A stretch of 7,050 bases of DNA from an uncultured Oscillibacter sp. (lineage in GTDB: Bacteria > Bacillota > Clostridia > Oscillospirales > Oscillospiraceae). Positions 1 to 6,546 of this stretch are shown in pieces. Position 1 is the stretch's first letter. The number at the start of each line of letters is the position of its first letter. The notes beneath the pieces are model-generated. The model searched no databases and was not told the origin of the DNA. It saw only the letters and a program-made list of their open reading frames with translations. The stretch is taken from assembly GCA_902490355.1 (NCBI GenBank), contig CABUDN010000129.1:1-7050 (forward strand). The letters are read 5' to 3'. The position numbers and the translations under genes were made by a program.

Positions 1-58
1 CGATGGCTAACTTCGGTTTTGGCGTTGATAAACTGGATGAGTTCAACCGCTCGGTCAT
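1..58 (-). CDS. start of a further operon gene, cut by the window edge
   Basis: An ATG at 58-56 opens a frame of 19 codons (MTERLNSSSLSTPKPKLAI) that runs off the window without a stop. The ATG overlaps the TGA of the preceding 182-residue gene as ATGA, the classic arrangement for termination-reinitiation coupling. A GGAGG lies at 76-72, which is 13 bases upstream and a little further than usual. No ATG, GTG or TTG lies between them, so this start is the best choice. The visible residues form a polar, Ser/Pro/Lys-containing leader with no recognisable domain, so no function can be given. Position suggests it is the next component of the putative defence operon. It could alternatively be a short chance frame that closes soon outside the window. 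Confidence 0.55.
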   Translation of the reverse strand, partial: MTERLNSSSLSTPKPKLAI

Positions 59-603
59 GATAGATGTTCTTCCTCCGACAGGCGGAATACCACCATCTCA
101 TCTATCGATATTTCACTCAGTTTACAGGGGATCCCGCCCCGAAGATAAGGCTGTAAATGATAAAATGTCATGCACTGCTCCAAATGCTCCAGCAGCTTGG
201 CGGAGCGGCGGCGGTATCCATACTGCTTCAGCAGGGTACGCAGCTTGATGCGCACATAACCGCAGTCCGAGAAAAATCGCAAGCGGAATCGCACTTCTTT
301 GAAGTACAAATCCAAATCCGAGAAATCACTGAGGAAGGCTTCCTCGCTCAGATGGGCTCCGCAATCGGCGGCATCCCGCTGAATCACGGGAAATTCCCGG
401 TCGATACAGGGCTTCTCCCGAAGGTACAGCAACCAGTACGCCACATCCAGCAGAAAGGTACGCCTGCTTTTCGCCAAGTCCGGCGCAAGAAATGTCTGCT
501 CCTCTGCCCATATCTTCTCCAAAAGCGCCGCCTCCGCCCGGATACCCAAGTCCCGGAAACTCAGAAGCGCCGCCAAGTCCAGGGCGGTATAAGGAAGCCC
601 CAT
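55..603 (-). CDS. uncharacterised 182-residue protein, possible winged-helix-like C-terminus
   Basis: I do not recognise this family. It is a soluble protein of 182 residues with no signal peptide, membrane segment or nuclease motif. The N-terminal half (about 5-105) looks helical, with hydrophobic and charged residues alternating around FLLDVAYWLLYLRE. The C-terminal part (about 112-176) is basic and then strand-like: RTLLKQYGYRRRSAKLLEHL, then YHLQPYLRGG and ISIDEMVVFRL. This resembles a helix-turn-helix followed by a beta wing and would suit nucleic-acid binding or a partner interface; that is inference. Its ATG (603-601) shares one base with the helicase TAA (TAATG), with AAGGGGG seven bases upstream at 617-611, so translation is likely coupled to the helicase and the two products may act together. 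Its own TGA overlaps the start of the next gene. Being real and co-expressed is well supported; its role is unknown. Confidence 0.85.
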   Translation of the reverse strand: MGLPYTALDLAALLSFRDLGIRAEAALLEKIWAEEQTFLAPDLAKSRRTFLLDVAYWLLYLREKPCIDREFPVIQRDAADCGAHLSEEAFLSDFSDLDLYFKEVRFRLRFFSDCGYVRIKLRTLLKQYGYRRRSAKLLEHLEQCMTFYHLQPYLRGGIPCKLSEISIDEMVVFRLSEEEHLS

Positions 604-2855
604 TACTGGTCCCCCTTACGCCCATTGCAGCTGCGGCACAAGATCTGCAGATTTTCCGGCACGCTCTTTCCGCCTTTGTTCATGGGGAGAATATGATCCA
701 CCTGGAAGGGGACCCTGCTGGCCGCTTCCATGCCGCAGCAGGCACAGCGATAGGTTCCCTGCGGTGTTTGGGCCTTGTCAAAGGCCCCATCTCTCAGTTC
801 TTTTTCTCTCTGGGGATCCAGCTTCCCAATCTCATAGAGAGGGAGATCTTCCAATGTCTTAGTGTCATAAGTAATATGCTCGTCATAGAGGCCGGGATGG
901 GCCAGCTTGTTTTTCTCGATCTCCACCTGATGCATAAAGTACAGCTTTCGCCCAAAGAACAGCCGGAGCAGGTTGTCATCCCCCTGGTTCCAAAGCGATT
1001 CCACATACTCCGCCGCTTTCCTCTGCCCCATATCCTCATCCCAAATGTGTTTTGCAATGGCTCCTACATCCAGACGGCTGCGGTCAATATGGTCAAAAGT
1101 ATAGAAGGCAGGGGCTGCCTCATACTGGGCATAGTACTTCAAAATGCGCACTACATCATCTGCCGAGTAAGGCGGGATCATCTCGCCGCAGAAATAGGTA
1201 TTCCGGCACTGGCGCTCCATCTGCCTCAGAATATCCTTGGACAGATACTCCTCTGTCGCACCAAAACTGGAAAAGAGGGCGGGCAAATTCTCCATCATCT
1301 GACGGTAGGCCTCTGCCGTACTGTCATAGACCATGACCTGACAGGAGAGGTCCATGCCGTTTTCCTCCAGATAGGAAAAAGCATACATCCCCACGGGGAT
1401 CCGCTGGGTAAAAGGCACCTTCTCCAGGGCGGTGGTATCGATGGAGTTATCCAGCATGGTAGCAAATTCTTCGATTTTGGAGAGGGAAATCATGCGGATC
1501 TCCCGCTGAATGCGGTCTGCCATATCGTCCGAGAACTCGTTATTCCCTTCAAACAGGCTCTCGGGATTGACCCAGGCGATATGCTCGTCCCAGTCATCCA
1601 CAAAGGACACGATATAGGCGGTATCCGTTCCTCCTGCAGCGGGTCCGCGCAGTGCGCGTCCCACCATCTGGGTCATCAGAATGGTGGAAACGGTGGGACG
1701 GGCGAGAAAGACTGTACCGGTTTTCGGCAGGTCAACACCCTCCGTCAGGATATTGACATTGATGAGAACCTGGAGTTTTCCATCCCGATAGGCTTGCAGC
1801 TTCCGCTCATTGTCCTCCCGGCTTACAGTTACGCCGGTAACCGCATCCCGGATCGAGGAGACCACATAGTCCGAGGCAATCCCCTCTTTTCGGAACAAGG
1901 CATTCAGTGCAATCGCATGGTCTACATTTACCGCAAAAACAATGGTCTGGCCATATTTCTTCTGTCCTTCCCGGTAAGTATCCACAATCAGTCGATTACG
2001 GAGCGCACTATCGGCGATCTGCCGGGCCACATCCTCCGGAAGCGTATCCAGATGCTGAATGCTCTCCCAGGCCTCCAGCCCCAATTCCTGACCATACTGC
2101 TCCTCCGTCTGGTAGCTCTCAAACACCGGCTTGGCCAGGATCCTGCGGCTGATCAGATCCTTCAGACTGATCTGATAGGTGATGCCCACATCGTTGTGCA
2201 CCACCACATTGTTCTTCATCCCGTCCGTGTAGATTTTACCCAGCAGTCCCTGCTCCTCCTCCGCTGTGCGGAAAGGCGTGGCAGTCAGACCGATGAGCTT
2301 CACATGGGGCACCCTGGACCGGACATAGTCGATCACCCGCCGATAGGTCTTTGCCGTAGAGTGGTGGGCCTCATCCACCACCAGAAAAAGTTCTTCCTCC
2401 CCGGCAAGCCACTGGTCCAGAGCAGACAGATTGCGGCCAATGCTGTCCTTGCTGACAATGAGCAGGTCGTCATCCGGGCGGATGTCAACAGTTCTGCCGT
2501 GACTGCCGGAACCGGAAATGATCCGGTAGCGGAAGCCGGAGATGTGGGGAATCGTCTCGGTATATGCGTACTTCTGGAAGGCCTCTGCCGCCTGGTCCAG
2601 CAGCATCTGCCGGTGGGCCATCCACAGGATCTTTTTATGTCGGTCAATAGCATTGTGCAGCAGCCACAGCGCCGCGGTATAGGTCTTTCCGCCTCCGGTG
2701 GGCAGCACCACCAATGTGCTGAACGCCGCATCGGTATTGATTTGATCCATGCATTCCATGGCCCTTTTCTGGTGCTCATAGGGTACACGGTCATTGACAC
2801 CGCTGCGGGGCGTGATCCGCCCGCTGGATGTGATCTCTTTTCTCTCTCCTATCAT
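603..2855 (-). CDS. superfamily II DEAH helicase with C-terminal HNH nuclease
   Basis: This 750-residue protein joins a ResIII/type III restriction-like SF2 ATPase to an HNH nuclease. Motifs in order: a Q-like PYEHQ at 25-29; Walker A LPTGGGKT at 51-58; motif Ia around WMAHRQML at 78-85; Walker B DEAH at 161-164; motif III TATPFR at 191-196; motif IV TIVFA at 304-308; motif V NILTEGVDLP at 368-377; motif VI QMVGRALRG at 396-404. A helical linker of about 280 residues leads to a compact HNH at 704-750: C704/C707, D720-H721, N735 and C740/C743 in the pattern CxxC, DHILP, NLQILCRSCN. All key ATPase and HNH residues are present, so both activities look intact. Family knowledge predicts ATP-driven remodelling or translocation on duplex nucleic acid with metal-dependent cutting. 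The start has AGAAGGAA five bases upstream (2868-2861). It lies 24 bases after the DUF6884 gene and overlaps the next gene by one base. Its target and partners are unknown. Confidence 0.93.
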   Translation of the reverse strand: MIGERKEITSSGRITPRSGVNDRVPYEHQKRAMECMDQINTDAAFSTLVVLPTGGGKTYTAALWLLHNAIDRHKKILWMAHRQMLLDQAAEAFQKYAYTETIPHISGFRYRIISGSGSHGRTVDIRPDDDLLIVSKDSIGRNLSALDQWLAGEEELFLVVDEAHHSTAKTYRRVIDYVRSRVPHVKLIGLTATPFRTAEEEQGLLGKIYTDGMKNNVVVHNDVGITYQISLKDLISRRILAKPVFESYQTEEQYGQELGLEAWESIQHLDTLPEDVARQIADSALRNRLIVDTYREGQKKYGQTIVFAVNVDHAIALNALFRKEGIASDYVVSSIRDAVTGVTVSREDNERKLQAYRDGKLQVLINVNILTEGVDLPKTGTVFLARPTVSTILMTQMVGRALRGPAAGGTDTAYIVSFVDDWDEHIAWVNPESLFEGNNEFSDDMADRIQREIRMISLSKIEEFATMLDNSIDTTALEKVPFTQRIPVGMYAFSYLEENGMDLSCQVMVYDSTAEAYRQMMENLPALFSSFGATEEYLSKDILRQMERQCRNTYFCGEMIPPYSADDVVRILKYYAQYEAAPAFYTFDHIDRSRLDVGAIAKHIWDEDMGQRKAAEYVESLWNQGDDNLLRLFFGRKLYFMHQVEIEKNKLAHPGLYDEHITYDTKTLEDLPLYEIGKLDPQREKELRDGAFDKAQTPQGTYRCACCGMEAASRVPFQVDHILPMNKGGKSVPENLQILCRSCNGRKGDQ

Positions 2856-2860
2856 AAAGA

Positions 2861-2868
2861 TTCCTTCT
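2861..2868 (-). promoter_or_regulatory. ribosome binding site of the helicase gene
   Basis: AGAAGGAA on the minus strand lies five bases before the ATG at 2855-2853, inside the 24-base gap after the preceding TGA. It fixes the helicase start at this ATG. Confidence 0.7.
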
Positions 2869-2879
2869 CTCTATTTTAT

Positions 2880-4256
2880 TCAGAAAGACCGGCCCGCCAA
2901 CTGGTAGCAGATCTGAATGGTGGAACTTTTCCCGCTGGGGGTGGTATGCACCACCACGTCTCCGGGGCTCATGGCCTGATACATGGCGCTGCATACGGAG
3001 GGCATCTTGCTCTGCAAGTCCATGGCCTTATGGATCTCACCGGAAATCAGCGTACAGCTGGTCTCGCCATTCTCCTGGTGCTGAGCCAGCGTTTGGAGAA
3101 TATACCGAAGGATCTCCGCTGTCCCCACCTTCTGCCTTGCCTGCGCGGCTTGATTGGCCTTGGAGACTCCGGACGTTGGGACAACAGCATAGCTTATGTG
3201 GGAGGGACCGGCCAACCTGCACTCCAGCGTCTCCAGTTCCTCATCCGTCAAAGGGACTCCATCCAGCCCCTGCTTCAGCCACATGCCGCTCTCCCGAATC
3301 TCCTTCTCCGGACTGAATCGGCCCAGCCAGGAGCTGCTGGCCTGAAAATCTTCCGTTTGGTGAAGCGAGGCAATGATCCCCTCCTCCAGACGCAGCCGCT
3401 GCTCCTGCGTTTCCACTTCAAAGGCAGAAAACGTCATGTGCGTCCTGAGGTACCGGCTGACCGCCTGCTCCACCTCTCGTTCCCGATGCAGATCCTCCAT
3501 TCCTTTATAAGGAGGCCGGGAAGTATCCAGTGACCATGTTGCGAGATAGAGATCGCCGGTTTGATGCAGCAAGGCCTTCCCTATGTTTTTTCGAAAAATA
3601 CTTCCGTTGTGGTTTTCCCGCGCGAAGTGGTCTCTTAGCCTCTGCCGCAGGCGATTGGGGGATGTATGGGTACCCACCCGCACAATGCGGGGCATCCCAT
3701 GGTAAGTCTCTCCCTCCTCAAAGACCAGATAAATCCCATTCCGGAAGGGAACCTCATCAATCTCCTTCCAGGTATATCTGGGCAGTGCCGTCAGGCGCTG
3801 GTGCAGACGAAGACAGCAGGATGCTGCATCATCACACGGAGCTGAATCTGCCAATTGCTGCTGCAGAAAAGCTATTCTTTCTCCAATAGGGAGATTTCCC
3901 AGAGGAAGAATCGCGTGAGGCAGATGTGGCAGAAGGTGCTGATAGTAGCGCCGCCCCGCCAGGATGAGGAAGGTATCGCGCTCCAAATCAAACCGCTCTC
4001 CCATCTGTGTAAGTACATAGTTGGCCCAGTCCCGCTGCCTGTGCTCCGGAAGGTCAGCGAGGGTCAGGTCATAGGGCGCAATCATATCCGACTCTTCTAC
4101 TAAGCCGTATTTTGCGGACAGGATATAGACCTTGTCCGCGTTCCGTCTGGCGTATTGGTGAGAAAGAGAAAACAACCGACTGGGCGCATACAGCTCCCGC
4201 GCAGGACATGGGTGATCCGTCTTCAATTTGCTACAGGAAATCAGCGCGATCTTCAT
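2880..4256 (-). CDS. DUF6884-like / GIY-YIG-like / winged-helix-like fusion protein
   Basis: This 458-residue protein shows three parts. Residues 1-135 match the DUF6884 pattern: a beta-strand start with SCSKLK (7-12), a YAPSRLFSLSHQYA helix (23-36), ILSAKYGLV (45-53), PYDLTL (61-66) and LAGRRYYQHL (99-108). The biochemical role of that domain is unknown to me. Residues 172-298 look like a GIY-YIG nuclease: GIY at 174-176, a degenerate second motif VRVGTH at 192-197, an Arg-rich RLRQRLRDHF helix (202-211), FRKNIG (221-226), and acidic E291/E292 as candidate metal ligand. The YIG tyrosine position reads R193-V194-G195, so activity needs testing. Residues 378-455 resemble a winged helix (ISGEIHK, then MPSVCSAMYQ and strand-like ends). 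The start has GGGAGG ten bases upstream (4272-4267). Two genes for a nuclease and a helicase-nuclease flank it, so a role in recognising or cutting foreign nucleic acid is a reasonable inference. Domain 1 is the most certain assignment; the fold of domain 3 is tentative. Confidence 0.88.
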   Translation of the reverse strand: MKIALISCSKLKTDHPCPARELYAPSRLFSLSHQYARRNADKVYILSAKYGLVEESDMIAPYDLTLADLPEHRQRDWANYVLTQMGERFDLERDTFLILAGRRYYQHLLPHLPHAILPLGNLPIGERIAFLQQQLADSAPCDDAASCCLRLHQRLTALPRYTWKEIDEVPFRNGIYLVFEEGETYHGMPRIVRVGTHTSPNRLRQRLRDHFARENHNGSIFRKNIGKALLHQTGDLYLATWSLDTSRPPYKGMEDLHREREVEQAVSRYLRTHMTFSAFEVETQEQRLRLEEGIIASLHQTEDFQASSSWLGRFSPEKEIRESGMWLKQGLDGVPLTDEELETLECRLAGPSHISYAVVPTSGVSKANQAAQARQKVGTAEILRYILQTLAQHQENGETSCTLISGEIHKAMDLQSKMPSVCSAMYQAMSPGDVVVHTTPSGKSSTIQICYQLAGRSF

Positions 4257-4266
4257 GGAGTTGATT

Positions 4267-4272
4267 CCTCCC
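4267..4272 (-). promoter_or_regulatory. ribosome binding site of the DUF6884-like gene
   Basis: GGGAGG lies ten bases before the ATG at 4256-4254, in the 41-base gap after the PD-(D/E)XK gene. It supports this start over later in-frame ATGs. Confidence 0.7.
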
Positions 4273-4297
4273 AGTTCATTTTCTCTGAATCAATTAC

Positions 4298-4768
4298 TCA
4301 GGTACTGCAATCCTGTGCCGCAAAATACGCTTTCTCCCGATACGGCTCCAACAGCGGCAGGTTCTTTTTGGAGAGATTCAAACCCCATTCCGGTTTGCTG
4401 CGCTGGCCGGGTTTATCATAGTTTCGGTCAACAAACAGCGCATTGGGCGTTTGCCAGGCTTGGGAAGGGATGACATAGCACGCAGGCAAAGTACTATCCT
4501 CAAATAGCAGGAGACACACCAGCCGTTGGGGCGAGAGCACCATCTTGTCCTTTCGGATATAGACATAGTCCAAATTCCGTACGGCTTTTACCTGAATCTC
4601 ATAGTACCGATCATCCACCGGGTTCCTGGCCACAAAGTCAACGCCATGATCATCTACCTCGGAGGTATAGACATCATATCCATAGGATGCAAACTCCATT
4701 TTTGCATAGTACTCAGCGTATCGGCCCAATTGCAAATGTGAAAGTCTGGACCAGATGGTATTTGGCAT
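4298..4768 (-). CDS. small PD-(D/E)XK-type nuclease-fold protein (DUF4365-like)
   Basis: First gene of the operon, 156 residues. The N-terminal half carries the signature of single-domain PD-(D/E)XK proteins: a helix with GRYAEYYAKMEF (15-26) giving the early acidic residue E19, then VDDHGVDFVA (38-47) with the metal-binding D44, then YYEIQVKAV (55-63) whose Q59-V60-K61 is the QxK variant of the (D/E)xK triad. This spacing and the IQVK strand resemble DUF4365 and Holliday-junction-resolvase-like families. The C-terminal half (KMVLSPQRLVCLLLFED, then CYVIPSQAW) matches the later strands of that fold. All three catalytic positions are present, so it may cut DNA. Some DUF4365-like proteins have unproven activity, so it could also be a binding subunit. 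The start has AAGGGGGG nine bases upstream (4785-4778), and a promoter sits about 55 bases before it. No signal peptide or membrane segment is visible. Confidence 0.88.
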   Translation of the reverse strand: MPNTIWSRLSHLQLGRYAEYYAKMEFASYGYDVYTSEVDDHGVDFVARNPVDDRYYEIQVKAVRNLDYVYIRKDKMVLSPQRLVCLLLFEDSTLPACYVIPSQAWQTPNALFVDRNYDKPGQRSKPEWGLNLSKKNLPLLEPYREKAYFAAQDCST

Positions 4769-4777
4769 TTTCTCTAT

Positions 4778-4785
4778 CCCCCCTT
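4778..4785 (-). promoter_or_regulatory. ribosome binding site of the first operon gene
   Basis: AAGGGGGG is followed by nine bases and the ATG at 4768-4766. It is a run of six G's, stronger than needed for a typical site and consistent with efficient translation of the lead gene. Confidence 0.65.
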
Positions 4786-4816
4786 AACAGGGAATTTCGT
4801 CAATTCTTTTTCTATG

Positions 4817-4827
4817 ATACTCAGTAT
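4817..4827. promoter_or_regulatory. short palindrome over the -10 box, possible operator
   Basis: ATACTCAGTAT has two perfect 5-base arms around a single central base. It covers most of the -10 box and the expected start point, a place where a bound repressor would block transcription. No regulator gene for it is visible in the window, and an 11-base palindrome can arise by chance in A+T-rich promoter DNA, so this is tentative. Confidence 0.3.
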
Positions 4828-4851
4828 ACCGTCCCTTTCTATATTCGGCAA
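4823..4851 (-). promoter_or_regulatory. sigma-A-type promoter of the nuclease/helicase operon
   Basis: On the minus strand a -35 box TTGCCG (4851-4846) is separated by exactly 17 bases from a -10 box TATACT (4828-4823). Each matches its consensus (TTGACA, TATAAT) at four or five positions. The expected transcription start is near 4816, giving a leader of roughly 47 bases before the first ATG at 4768. It lies downstream of the recombinase terminator, so the operon appears to have its own transcription unit. No other convincing promoter is seen inside the operon. Confidence 0.65.
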
Positions 4852-4905
4852 GTAGCAGACTTTTCGTGCAGAGAAAACATACAGTCAGCATGGTATTGAT
4901 TCATC

Positions 4906-4953
4906 AAAAACCGGGAGGGCTACGCTTGTTTCAGGCGCAGCTCTCTCGGTTTT
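4906..4953 (-). terminator. hairpin terminator after the recombinase gene, possibly bidirectional
   Basis: The arms 4953-4932 and 4928-4907 are each 22 bases and enclose a 3-base loop (4931-4929). Read on the minus strand, 18 pairs are Watson-Crick, one is G-U and three are mismatched, and the stem closes with A-T pairs whose 3' side is a run of five T's (4910-4906). It starts nine bases after the recombinase TGA (4964-4962). Read on the plus strand the stem pairs slightly better (three G-U, one mismatch) and ends in TTTTCTT, so it could also stop antisense transcripts. It separates the recombinase unit from the operon promoter. Confidence 0.75.
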
Positions 4954-4961
4954 CTTCCATG

Positions 4962-6542
4962 TCATCCTTGCCGTTGAAATTCCTCCCGGATTTCGTCATA
5001 ATACCGCTGCACCGTGGAGCGGTCCATCTGCAATTCCCTGGCAATCAAGGACTTGCTGGACACACCGGGGTGCTCTCGCAGGTAGGCGGCGATGGCCTTC
5101 TTTTTGGGACTTACCCCGTCGGGATATTCCGTACTCGCTCCGGAGCGGAGGGCGGCGATCTCCGCTTTCATCTCCAGGATCAGCACTTTGAGTTTCTCCT
5201 CGCACTCCTCGCGGGTCTTAGCGTAGACATTTCGGGAGTGCTTCTTGCCGTCCGGCCACACCGGGGAATAGCGGCCCTCCCAGAGATGTTCCCGCAGTTG
5301 GCTGACGCACCCGGTTCCCGGCCTACGCCGGGGCGGTTCAATCGGCACAAAGTCCTGCTTCTGGGGTTCATCCGTCTGTTCCGGCATGGGTACTGCTTCT
5401 GCTTTTGCAATGCCTTGGTCGATGTTCAGCGCCGCCTTGCGGCGCATCTCGTCGGTGATATGGGTATAGGTGTTCAGGGTGGTCGCTGACGAGACATGGC
5501 CGATGATGGTGGAGAGGGTCTTTACATCCATCCCATTTTCCAGGGACAGGGTGGCAAACGTGTGGCGCAAGTCGTGAAATCTTACCCGCTTGCACCCCGC
5601 CCTCTCCAGAATTACCTGCAGTCGTTTGCGGACATAGCCGGGGTCAATGGGCTGCTCCGGTTTGGTGCGGGACGGGAACATCAATTCAGAGAAGATACCC
5701 TTTTTGTACTCCGCCAGCAGCTCCACCATGGCAGGTGGCAGGATGATGGTGCGGTTGGCTGCCTTGGTCTTGGGTTCGCTGATGATGAGCTTGCCGCCCA
5801 CCGGATAGACCTGCTTGTCGATACGCAGCTTTCCAGTGGCGAAGTCCAGGTCGTCCCATCGGAGGGCCAACAGCTCGCCCCGGCGCATCCCGGTGGTCAG
5901 CTCCAGCAGAAAGAGTTCATACATTCCCTCCGCCTTGGCCTGGATGAGAAAGCGCTGGATCTCCTCCTGGGTTAAGATCTTCATCTCCTTGCCTTTCAGG
6001 GGCGGAAGCTTACAGCCCACCGCCGGGTTGGAATGGATCAGCTTCTCCTCCACCGCCTTGTCCAGGGCCATCTGGCAGACGGCGTGGCAGCTGCGCACCG
6101 ATCGGTCCGCCATACCAGGGCCTCTGCACTCCACATTAGCTTTTCGCCCGCTCTCCTTCATGCGCCGGAAAAACTGCTGAAGCTCCGCCTGGGTCAGCTG
6201 GTTCAGCGGGATCTCGCCCACTCCTGGGATCAGGTGATGGTAGATCCAGCTCTCGTAATTGAGCTGTGTGCTTGGCCGGAGCCTGGGTTTGGAGTAATTC
6301 TGGTACCAGTAGTCCAGCCAGTCCCGGAAGAGCATATCGGACCGCACCTGGACGGGGCGGACCACCTGGCAGGAATTTTTTAATGCCTCTAGCTTTTCGA
6401 TGCATTCCTTTTTTGTTTTGGCCAGTACATTTTTCGTCTTGGGGTTGCCCGCCTCGTCATAGCCTACTACTACCCGGCCTTCCCAGCGTCCGTCCTTGCG
6501 CAGGCGGACAGTGCCTTCCCCCTTCTTTCTCTTGCCCGCCAT
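4962..6542 (-). CDS. tyrosine recombinase/integrase with C-terminal arm-like and HTH-like extension
   Basis: This 526-residue integrase of the phage/conjugative-element type catalyses site-specific DNA strand exchange. An arm-binding N-terminal domain (about 8-56, GEGTVRLRKDGRWEGR) is followed by a SAM-like core-binding domain (about 70-165) and the catalytic domain. The catalytic set is complete: R220 (TGMRRGE), K258 (PKTK), H323 and R326 (HDLRHTF), H349 (IIGH) and nucleophile Y359 (NTYTHIT). Typical relatives end near residue 390; this one continues about 140 residues. Residues 409-455 repeat the N-terminal module (W421-E-G-R against W20-E-G-R, and AKTREECEEKL against AKTKKECIEKL, at nearly equal spacing). 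Residues 479-522 resemble a helix-turn-helix (SSKSLIARELQMDRSTVQRY). The start has GAGGTGA overlapping the previous stop, four bases from the ATG. It lies four bases after a second recombinase gene and is followed by a terminator. The extension may add a DNA contact or regulate directionality; that part is inference. Confidence 0.95.
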   Translation of the reverse strand: MAGKRKKGEGTVRLRKDGRWEGRVVVGYDEAGNPKTKNVLAKTKKECIEKLEALKNSCQVVRPVQVRSDMLFRDWLDYWYQNYSKPRLRPSTQLNYESWIYHHLIPGVGEIPLNQLTQAELQQFFRRMKESGRKANVECRGPGMADRSVRSCHAVCQMALDKAVEEKLIHSNPAVGCKLPPLKGKEMKILTQEEIQRFLIQAKAEGMYELFLLELTTGMRRGELLALRWDDLDFATGKLRIDKQVYPVGGKLIISEPKTKAANRTIILPPAMVELLAEYKKGIFSELMFPSRTKPEQPIDPGYVRKRLQVILERAGCKRVRFHDLRHTFATLSLENGMDVKTLSTIIGHVSSATTLNTYTHITDEMRRKAALNIDQGIAKAEAVPMPEQTDEPQKQDFVPIEPPRRRPGTGCVSQLREHLWEGRYSPVWPDGKKHSRNVYAKTREECEEKLKVLILEMKAEIAALRSGASTEYPDGVSPKKKAIAAYLREHPGVSSKSLIARELQMDRSTVQRYYDEIREEFQRQG

Positions 6543-6546
6543 ACAC

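Noticed and set aside
492..3533. A plus-strand open frame of 1013 codons, longer than any real gene here
   Set aside because: It is exactly codon-opposed to the helicase gene and the end of the DUF6884-like gene. Stops in that frame need TTA, CTA or TCA codons on the sense strand, and all 750 helicase codons plus the last 216 codons of its neighbour avoid them. The implied protein has no recognisable motif, while the minus strand carries complete domains.
4861..4877. Inverted repeat TTTTC / GAAAA with a 7-base gap upstream of the -35 box
   Set aside because: Five-base A/T-rich arms are expected by chance in this composition, and there is no second copy to support a binding site.
4769..4961. 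Possible recombinase attachment site in the intergenic space
   Set aside because: No direct repeat pair or tRNA-like sequence is visible here, and the other element end is outside the window, so no attachment site can be supported.
4866..5975. Plus-strand open frames opposite the complete recombinase
   Set aside because: They lie fully antisense to a gene with intact catalytic motifs and show no domain or ribosome binding pattern of their own.
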